From NCBI GenBank assembly GCA_017591395.1, contig WEDG01000429.1, positions 1 through 64,000 on the forward strand: a stretch of DNA of 64,000 bases, read 5' to 3'. This document shows positions 56,293 through 64,000 of this stretch, in pieces. Below the pieces are notes generated by a model, which ran no database searches, was not told where the DNA came from, and was given only the letters and a program-made list of their open reading frames with translations. Position numbers and translations under genes: made by a program. This stretch comes from Schistocephalus solidus (lineage: Eukaryota > Platyhelminthes > Cestoda > Diphyllobothriidea > Diphyllobothriidae). Within the stretch, counting starts at the first letter, position 1. Each line of letters starts with the position of its first letter.

Positions 56293-56360
56293 ATAGGGAG
56301 CTCAAGGGCGAAAGCCTACTTCCCTCAATAAAGTGACTTAAAGTGACTGAAAGTGACTTA
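56293..56360 (+). repeat. LINE-D 3' stem-loop and tail
   Basis: ATAGGGAGCTCAAGGGC, loop GAAA, then GCCTACTTCCCTCA, with AAGTGACTTA repeated three times with one variant (56331-56360). GGC/GCC close a GNRA loop. Confidence 0.85.
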
Positions 56361-56722
56361 TACGCCTAAGTGATCAAGAACGAATCACCTCGACGTTTCA
56401 TTATCTCATTCTGAAATGCTACTGCAGTATTACACCATTCTACCACCTGACCATTTTTTCCTAAGCAGTTTTTTCTCCTACCTTCTTTTCGAAAATGAAG
56501 GCCTATTGAACTCTGCCTCCATTTTCATGGTAGGAGTTTTTTTTCACTGCCTATTTTTTCTAGTTCACCATTAATTTTAAAACATTGCTAACAGTTGACA
56601 TAGCAGGACAAGTTATAAATTTGTACATTTTATCTGCACACATTGTCATTACTTTATTTCGTTACTAATGTTTGCTTAGACAGTACATTCCCGGTGCTAA
56701 CCAAATATAAATTCTAAAAAAT
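56361..56722 (+). mobile_element. LINE-A copy 2, last part of the 3' UTR
   Basis: Continues 53233 after the LINE-D insertion. Holds the long hairpin (CTCCTACC 56475-56482 with GGTAGGAG 56529-56536, plus inner GAAAATG/CATTTTC) and ends in ACCAAATATAAATTCTAAAA. Matches 46195-46545 in inverse. Confidence 0.85.
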
Positions 56723-57090
56723 TCTATAGTTTTTCTCTTCAAGATGCCTCATCAGTTACGTTTTGATTATCTTCTCCATCATTTTGCAACAGATACTTGT
56801 GAGGCTGACTGGTTGGAAACTGATTGGTGATGTCCTCTCTCCTCCTTTATAGATGGGGGTTTTATTGGCTATCTTCCACTCGGTAGGCAGAGCCTCCGCC
56901 TCCATCGAACTTTCAAATATCTTGGAGAGCGGAGAGGCCAGCTGGTCTGTGAGTTCATTGAGAACTTTTGCGGATATACCATCTGGGCCAGGTGATTTAG
57001 TGGGCTGTAGCTGTTTCAGAGATTTTCTTACTGTGTCCATTGGGAAAGACACTGTGCTTATTTTGTTTGTAGATGTGGCAGTATTAATAA
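56723..57090 (-). pseudogene. LINE-C copy f, RT start only
   Basis: Frame 57052-56756: DTVRKSLKQLQPTKSPGPDG, ISAKVLNELTDQLA, EALPTEWKIANKTPIYKGGE and SICCKMMEKIIKT. Truncated at both ends; the catalytic region is absent. Confidence 0.9.
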
Positions 57091-57199
57091 GTGTTTGCTA
57101 CGGCAGATTTGCTTTACCTCTGTGAGGAGTGTTTCGTCCGTGTCCGTTCGCTGTCCTGGGGATCGATATACCACGGCAATATGGGGGTCTGTTTGGTTT

Positions 57200-57391
57200 G
57201 GGACTGATTTGTTAGGAAAAGTCTATGGCGTCTTGGTGAGACCACATTTAGATTACGGAATACCAGCCTGGATACCATGGATGAAGAGAGATGTTGACTT
57301 CCTCGAACACGTGCGCGGAGAACAACGCAGATGATCGACTGACTTAAGACATTACTGTACCAAGACAGGTTGAAAAAGGTTGACTTATTTC
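57200..57391 (+). pseudogene. LINE-B C-terminal domain, left part of a split copy
   Basis: GKVYGVLVRPHLDYGIPAWI, then MKRDVDFLEHVR, up to the codons KKVDLF. Here the W codon that is TGA in two other LINE-B copies is intact (IPAWIPW). The copy is interrupted by LINE-A at 57392 and resumes at 59689. Confidence 0.85.
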
Positions 57392-59681
57392 TAAAAAACT
57401 TGCACTCTTCGGGGACTGACGGTATTCCAAACTCAGTTATTAAGAGAGTGCCGAGCTTCTCCTGATTGCTTAGCCATATATTTTCAGTTTATCTTCTTAA
57501 CGGATTATTTCCTGACTCATGGAACACATCTATTATTCTTCCTGGCTTCAAGTCGGGATCTCGTTCGGACGTAAATTATTATCGAGGCGTTCACAAACCC
57601 CGGCTCTAGCAAAACTTCTTGAAAAATTATCTTTAATCAAATTCTCGACTTTTGCCTAGAAAATAAGCTATTAAGCGACTCGCAATATGGTTTCCTACCT
57701 GGAAGATCATGCGAAGTGTGTCACTTAGCATTTCTTAACCTCGTCACTTCGCTTCGTAATGAGCAGCAGTCAGTGGTTGTGATCTACTTTGACCGGAGCA
57801 AAGCCTTTGACAAGGTACCGCACAGACGTCTTCTGGTGAAATTGGAAGCCGACGGCATCCGGCCTCCTCACCTTGACTTCATTGGTTCCTACTTGTCTAA
57901 TCACAGCCAGAAGGTCTTAGTAGGTAATAGCTATTCGAGGCCTCAGCCGATCACGAGTGGCGTTTTTCAAGTCACGGTTCTAGGTCCCCTTCTCTTCATT
58001 CTGTACATTAACGAAATTTCAGCTTTACTCACAAATTTACAAAATTTCGATTACGCTCACGATCTCAAGTGCATTTATTCATTTTCTAAAGACAATGCCA
58101 GTAGTTGCGTTGATAAAATCAACACTGATCTACTTATGCTCTCACCTTAAAGCTCTAGTTGGCAGATGGAGTTTTCTTCATCCAAGAGTAGTTTTATGTG
58201 TTTTGGCCCGCTAAGCTTCCTGGACACCTCGTATTTCAAAACAGTACACTTTTAGAACAATCAATCATAAAAGACTTATGTCTAAGTTACACGAACAAGC
58301 TAGCATTCTCGCCTCATGCATATCGAATTTCTGCAAAGGCTGCACAGATATGTGGTTTTATATCGCATATTTTTTTCCTTCCGGAAATAAAGTTAGACCT
58401 GTACTGCCTGTTTTTTCTTCCTATCCTAGAAAACTGCTGTTCCCTCTTTGGGCTGATGAACGCCTCTGATCGCAGTAAGAATGAAAAAGTTCAAAGGGTT
58501 TTTACTCGAAGACTATTTTCTCTTCCTGGATCCAGTATCTCTTGTACGGATAGATGCCAGTTAGCAAACATTAAATTTCTATGGGTAAGAAGACTCGAAG
58601 CCGGTCTCTGCTTCCTGTTTCGCGTTAACTCTAGCCCAAATCTCCCACGAATTAACGCTCTCACTCCGGTAGATCAACCCTATGCCCCTCGTAATTGCTC
58701 CATGATCATTTCACCACCCCTTAGCTCCACAACTAACCGGTCTCAGTCTTTTGCCTCCAAATATGCTTTAATCTGGAATAATCTTCCACTGCAAATTAGG
58801 CTGTCGTCTACATTAGCTATTTTCAAAACCAAAGTACGCAAACATTTAATTTCGGAAGATATAATGTCCTTATTGTCTGTTTCCTTCCCAAACTCGCATT
58901 TTTGGATTTTGAAAAGGGTCCTCCTGGTCTTTGAGGCAGCTCCCTTGATATTATATTGGTCTCTTATTATATTTCCATCATCCTCTGCAGAGTCAATTTT
59001 CGCATTCAATTTTTCTTCCCCTCCATTTCAACTAGCATTGCCAAGTCTAGACAACCTTGGAACTTTCCTCCGAATTTGCAACCCAGACGATAGTCTCCAG
59101 GTTCTGTTGATGATCGAGGCGGGTTCTGATGGTTTCGTCTCTTTGGTGATGGACTATGCAGTCAGAAAAGTCGCAACTCGATGATGATCTCGTGACTTCT
59201 ACTGTCCTCTCTACATTTCGACCATGTTGTCTACGATGAGTTCGTCCTCTCTCACCTCCACTGGTGTTTATAAACAGTAGCTCTGACTGATATATTATCT
59301 CTCACCCGAAAAGGAGCTTTCCGAACCCTCAAACGTTGTCAGCAACATCACAATACTATCCCATTGCATTAAGCTATTATTTTTTTAGTGTAGCAGTTTT
59401 TTTAAATTGGCAGCTCGCTGAAGTCCACCTCCGATTTAACCCTAGGAGTTTTTATTTAACTGATTCTTTTCCAGTTCACCGTATATGCCAAAGATTGTTG
59501 AATTTTGTTTTAAAAATAGCAAATCGTTTTGAGTCGTAGATGTTTACCATACTACTCATTTCTGCTGTTCATATGGATGCTGACATATTGCAGCAATTAT
59601 CCACTTTGTATTTATTTAAACCACGGTACTAAGTTTGTAATGATGGGGCCCACTGGGCCTTAAATATACAAATTATTTATT
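57392..59681 (+). pseudogene. LINE-A copy 3, 5'-truncated, inserted in LINE-B
   Basis: Starts at the RT entry (LHSSGTDGIPNSVIKR), then GSRSDVNYYRGVH, QYGFLPGRSCEVCHLAFLNL, VVVIYFDRSKAFDKVPHRR (57775, motif A), SGVFQVTVLGPLLFILYINE (motif B with Q-V for Q-G) and FDYAHDLKCIYSF (YAHD instead of YADD, so the second catalytic Asp position is disrupted). The C-terminal domain is open 58198-58880: SIIKDLCLSYTN, LFGLMNASDRSKNEKVQRVF, KFLWVRRLEAGLCFLFR and ALIWNNLPLQIRLSS. 3' UTR 58890-59660 with GGGGCCCACTGGGCCTTAA, then an ATTT tail. TTATTTC flanks both ends (57385-57391 and 59682-59688). Confidence 0.9.
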
Positions 59682-59688
59682 TATTTCC

Positions 59689-60150
59689 TCTTCCCTAGAG
59701 GCACTTACGGTGTAGCCTGCTCTGGAAATTCTGGATTATCCCGGGCCATAATTCCTCCCTGAGCTCGGAGGCTTCCTTCGAGTTTGTCTGCAAAACTCAT
59801 CTGCTTGGTCATTCTTACAAGGTCAATAGCGAACGCACGCGATTGAACCTCTGAAAGTTTTTTTAAGCCAACGAGTGGTACGAACTTGGAACTCGTTACC
59901 AAGCGATACGGTACCGTTGACAGCATTAATGATTTTGAAAGAAGGCTTGATGGCATAATATTTGACAAAGGTCGACTCTCACACCATGATTACTTAAAAC
60001 CAGCCATTTTAAAATCTTTCTTGCGCAACTTTTCTTCCACAACATTTTGCCTATAACTGTGAAAATGCATTTGAAGTTCTGTTATGCTTTGACTCAAGCA
60101 TTTTTAAATGTGCACCATTTTATATTGACTGTACACATGCAATGATAACT
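59689..60150 (+). pseudogene. LINE-B C-terminal domain and 3' UTR, right part of the split copy
   Basis: Picks up exactly where 57391 stopped: AGGCACTTACGGTGTAGCC, the FEFVCKTHLLGHSYK block, NSERTRLNL, WYELGTRYQAIR-type sequence in shifted frames and DDIIFDK. The 3' UTR goes to TATTGACTGTACACATGCAAT. Frameshifts present. Confidence 0.85.
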
Positions 60151-60810
60151 TTAAATTAATAGTTATCAAGGGCAACTCCTGTAACATTTAAAAATACACA
60201 AATATAGAAACAATTTTGGTCAACGGAACCGGTTAAATGTGAATTCCATGCCTGTAAGTGATCGAAGAACAATAACTCTTTATTGGACAGGAATTGGCCA
60301 AAACACCCAGCTACGCAAATATCCTCCGATAGCTGGATCTCGCCGTACGACCTTCATGCTGCTTAGGAACCTTCCTCTTCTATTTCTCGTGCTTTCCCTG
60401 CTCGTTTGAAAGTTGGATGGCTGACTGGATTAATTTATTCATGGTGCCTACATCAGCTTGCCGAGCTAGGGCTTTCTGTACGAGATTTAAGCAACCCAAA
60501 AAACCTTCATCTTTATTTGTCACGTCTTTTAAAGATACTAATTGTTGTGCCCCTTAGTGGGATGGGAAAGAGTAAGAAAATGCCCATCCTTGCAATATTT
60601 TTGGTGACTGAAATCCAACCGAATGTATCAGTTTTATTAGTTAATGACAGAGCGTGCCATAATTATAACTTTTTTTTAGAGAAAGATTGCATTACCATAT
60701 ATATGTGGTCGTGTTTAAATCAAGCAACTACCCAATCAGAATCCGTGCTGATAGTTGCGGCTGAACGTGGGTGTTTGTTCCTTTTTTGTGTGGGGTTACA
60801 TGCCGGTTAG

Positions 60811-60941
60811 GCGTCTTGGTGATGCTTGAACTAGACGGCGATAGTGGGAGGCTGACTGCAGGCGATGTTGAAAAGATCGCCCAAATTCATTTTACTAATG
60901 AATTGACTGGGTTCATTGTCTCGATTGCGGCAATATATACC
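60811..60941 (+). other. Possible exon
   Basis: Flanked by a pyrimidine-rich tract ending in GGTTAG (acceptor-like) and by CCGGTAAGTTT (good donor match). The 131 bases are open and would read GVLVMLELDGDSGRLTAGDV and on to AAIYTG. No family recognised. The ORF upstream (60406-60810) is in a different frame and could be a separate exon or chance. Confidence 0.25.
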
Positions 60942-63271
60942 GGTAAGTTTTATCAAATTTAGTTATGACAATTTTAGTCGCATTCTTTACGTATCCCTAG
61001 GGATAGACAGAAATGTTGAAATGCGGAACCGAGTTTTTTAATAGTCCTTGAAATATATTTCTTAAATATGTTTGGCACAAAGTCGTTCTCTTCACGCTTA
61101 CATATCTATGTAGGAAACGATCGTTCACACGGGTGCAAAATTCATTTTTGCAGGCATTTTGTGGATTTTCTAGCCCATATATTGTCATTTCCACCGTATG
61201 CAATTAGTGGGGAGCATATCATAAGTGCGTGCAATCTGACTACCCAGCCATGTTTTCAATCGACGAGAAGTCTGGAATGTCCGTAAGGCTAAGTATCTTA
61301 CAGAGGTCTTCAATATCTAAACACGAAAACGGCTAAGAAAACCGACCGGGTGTGCGACGGGAATATCATATACTGCTACCAGGTTAACCGGACACTTATG
61401 AAGGCTTAGAAATCGATCGTTTTAATTTATTGGTTACATCGACTTACAGCAGGAATAACCCAGAAAAAAACAGCACAGGAGGCAGAGGATGTTAGTGATT
61501 ATGCTGCAGGCATAGTCATCGGCGAGGCCGACTTGTTCTGCATACTTTAGGACATTGTCCTGGAAATTGAGCACTACACACTCTCTTATCGTACCTTCAT
61601 CTTACGCCAAGAGGTCGACATCAGGGTGGATTAAAGCGATGCCGCAGATCTATGGTGTAGTCCAACCGAATACTGAGCTTACAGCACGTTCATCTCATAG
61701 CTCCGGCAGTTAGGATGTGCACTGCATCGACCGAAAGTCGAGCCTACCGGAGTAGCGGGGCCAGATCAGGATATATAGCCGTGGGCTTCGCGGTGTTCAA
61801 TGATCAGAAAAACATAGGCACGCCTGTCACGCTTAGCCGCTCCATCTCCTGGCTATTGGCTTTAGTTTCGGCTAAGTAGTATCTGCCATTATATCACTAA
61901 ATATAGCTTTTGGCCTAGACCTCGTACGTTCGTTTACAAATACACCGGACTCTGTAAGCGACCTGGCCGATAGACGAAGGGAAGTGTCATATGATGCAAA
62001 CAAGATACTAGCGATTTTCGATTGAAACTACGAGACAAATAAAGACCTCATGCATTATATGTTTCACTAAATGGGCCGGCAGCGTAAGTACAGCCATTCT
62101 AAGAGACATTGCTGGTGTGGGAAATCCGTACGATTTTAATGGAGGTACTGCAACTATCGGTTTTGACTAACAATTTTGAACTTGACCTTTACAAAATATT
62201 GAAATCAGACTAAAGTTTATTCAACGTCTTTAAAATTGTACTTTTAAAAAAAGGTAGACGGACAGAGTGCAGACAGTAGAAGAGTGTCAGGACAACCAAA
62301 TAATAGACCGGACGGTGTCTGGTTTTTGTGTCCGAACGAGCGATAGAAGGGGAAGGGAGGCTGTTCTACTTATATACATAAAGTTTTCGATAGGTCGGCA
62401 AGTTTGTTGAAGAATGAAGGGAACATACACAAAAGGATCAGAAAAATGCGTGCTGCGCGAGTACGGAAACATTGTTTCGCGTTTTATGGTCAAAGAGCAC
62501 TGGCATACGGCTATCCTAAAAAATGGAACCTCGCATGTGAGGATAGCCGGGTAAGCCAAGCAGTTATCCAATTTTGTGCAGGTGTTCTTGAAGGAGTTGG
62601 TCGATAGCTTCGCCCTCCAGACTGCTGGCTTTCAAATGCTAAAGAAAAGAACATCCTGATAACCGCACTTATTTTTAGCGAAATATAACAGACAATGCAC
62701 TGTTTGAAACGGTTAAGGCTTCAAAAATACAGCCAGTAAGCCAATGTTAGTTAGTACAGTCGGTATAACTAACAGTGAACAGATTATTTTCAAATGATAT
62801 GCGGTTTAAATTGAGAGGGGTGATATATTTGCGATTCGCAGAAAATGGTAGTTTCCCCTTCGTACTCAACCACAGCCGCCAACATAAGAGAAGGTTTATG
62901 GCGATAAGTGGGGCACTCTAACAGCCTGAGTCAATGTGTGCGGTGTCCCAACCTGCCCTAGCTCTAAATGCAAGCAAATAGTAGTGCAGGTCGGGTAACT
63001 ACACCAGACTGGGGTTGCGGAAAGGAAGTAAAACAGGGAGTGGTGGGGTTGTGGTAGAGGAGCAAGTGAATTTTTGTGGCATTCAGTTGATCACAGAGAA
63101 ACGCTTTCAGTGCTGTACCAAACGATATGGTAATACGGACGAATCTATAACCTTACTGAACGACACGGAGAAACCAGGTCAAGATTTCACCCTCTGCAAT
63201 CGTTTCGTGCCTTCGAAGAAAGAATAATCATAAGATACATTAAGCTAAGCCTTCTTGGGTAAGAGTGTAGT

Positions 63272-63649
63272 TTGAAAAAATACTCCTTCCTGAATCTGAG
63301 ACCCAGGAGTTGGGTTGAAATTAACGATAGCTCTTTAAAAGCGATTGCATTTGGACGACAAGAGTGTGACACCGACATAAAGTTGAGCTGGAGCGTGGAT
63401 ATGTACATACAGAACAATATCGAGCGTTCAGTCTCTCCAGGAAACGGCAAACTGGTGGTGCTTCCGACAGCCATGATTGCTATGACTGGCGCCTTTGTTC
63501 AATGCCCCACAGCCTCAAGGTCATTCATCTTCCTAGCAAGCGATTACGGACGCAGTAAACTCACAGTCGCACTGCCTTCAGCTGGGACGAGCGAGCGTCC
63601 AGTAACGATGATACATGCGCCACATCTCGGCAAATGCAACATAAGTTAA
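63272..63649 (+). other. Unrecognised 125-codon ORF
   Basis: Mixed composition with no signal peptide or clear membrane segment (MKKYSFLNLRP to HLGKCNIS). The opposite strand is also open for 95 codons. No motif recognised; listed only because it is the longest frame in the transposon-free end. Confidence 0.2.
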
Positions 63650-64000
63650 AAGACGAATCACCCCACGGATAATGCTGCAGATACAATTGAAAAAGACTTG
63701 AGCTTGCTCCACAAACCTTTTAAAGCAGTCAATATCACTCTCGTGCATGAAAACACCGTCAGTCCACTCTCTGGTTTCTCCAGTGGCCACTGCTGCCTAG
63801 AAGTCACTCTTATTTCTAGCGTCTTCTGTCTTCCGCTTATCGGAACTTGATGATTATGGCATACATGTTACAATGGCACAGCTTAATCATACAGTGCGAC
63901 AAGCGGTTCTGTGCAAGGATTTGGGCGCGGGTTGAACATAGTTGACGTGAGCCGGGACGATCTGCTTGCAAGATGTCAATTTACCCGATCGAGTTCTGCA

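Larger units (their letters stand above)
53234..56360 (+). mobile_element. LINE-D, full-length or nearly so, nested in the LINE-A 3' UTR
   Basis: 3.1 kb from TCATCACTCC to the AAGTGACTTA tail. Both ends are defined by comparison with the uninterrupted site at about 46545. Flanks share ATAC (53230-53233 and 56360-56363), so the target duplication is at most 4 bases. It starts just upstream of ORF2 with no ORF1. Either the family lacks ORF1 or this copy is truncated. Confidence 0.9.
60151..64000. other. Transposon-free region, function unknown
   Basis: 3.85 kb with no recognisable LINE, SINE or tRNA motif and no match to the rest of the window. Long frames are few and unrecognised. It may be intronic or intergenic host DNA, or the edge of another repeat seen only once here. 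61300-62400 and 62620-63000 show nothing I can name. Confidence 0.4.

Noticed and set aside
61400..62400. Possible gene remnants between 61.4 and 62.4 kb
   Set aside because: Only short frames, no motif and no repeat relationship within the window.
1..64000. CRISPR array, bacterial operons, prophage
   Set aside because: No regularly spaced short repeats and no prokaryotic gene structure; the content is eukaryotic LINEs and SINEs.

Overview
This is a eukaryotic, gene-poor stretch made almost entirely of non-LTR retrotransposons (LINEs) in different states of decay, nested in and fused to each other. I see no prokaryotic gene and no intact host gene. The reverse transcriptases (RT) and their upstream apurinic-type endonucleases (EN) look like the CR1/Jockey group: EN signatures such as ITETWL and GGGV, RT signatures such as SGVPQGSVLGP and YADD or FADD, and a conserved C-terminal block around RPHLEY and VQRRATK. 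The mix of families, the tRNA-type SINE and the moderate AT content would suit an invertebrate, perhaps a parasitic flatworm. That is inference; nothing here proves the species.

I label six LINE families by their own features. LINE-A has YADD, an ORF1 and a long 3' UTR. LINE-B has FADDIKIW and PGPDRIPAL. LINE-C has FADDLKLWNS. LINE-D has FADDVKLWRV and a tail of AAGTGACTTA units. LINE-E has FADDIKIWKV, an ORF1 and an ACTGA tail. LINE-F is known here only from its 3' part and has a TTGAA tail.

Layout. 1-24453: one composite unit occurs three times in alternating orientation (+, -, +), giving two large imperfect palindromes. The first has arms of about 8.9 kb around a 1.0 kb spacer (8886-9904). 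The second has arms of about 5.1 kb around a 0.56 kb spacer (18806-19365). The unit holds LINE-A 3' UTRs, endonuclease pieces in both orientations, an ORF1 and a LINE-B piece. 23936-26124: LINE-B, then a tRNA-derived SINE. 26300-29290: two LINE-C copies on the minus strand. 29338-34055: a near-complete LINE-E. 34479-43330: truncated C, B and D copies, including a B/C chimera. 43336-49035: LINE-C, the 5' half of a LINE with a tandemly duplicated ORF1 segment, and a LINE-A 3' end interrupted by LINE-D. 49036-56722: a long LINE-A with LINE-F and a near-complete LINE-D nested inside it. 56723-60150: LINE-B split by a 5'-truncated LINE-A. 60151-64000: no recognisable transposon, with a few weak exon-like ORFs.

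Almost every element carries frameshifts or stops, often at runs of one base, so most entries are pseudogenes. The best-kept reading frames are LINE-B on the minus strand (36354-37655), LINE-C (28080-29282), the LINE-A RT C-terminal half (51877-52839) and the ORF1 segment at 44988-45758. Main points of interest: the chained palindromes; a 3'-terminal stem-loop shared by four LINE families that have different tail repeats; nested insertions whose pre-insertion sites can be read inside the window; a 5' module shared by two otherwise diverged LINEs, with a tRNA-like unit in it; and the in-frame ORF1 duplication.
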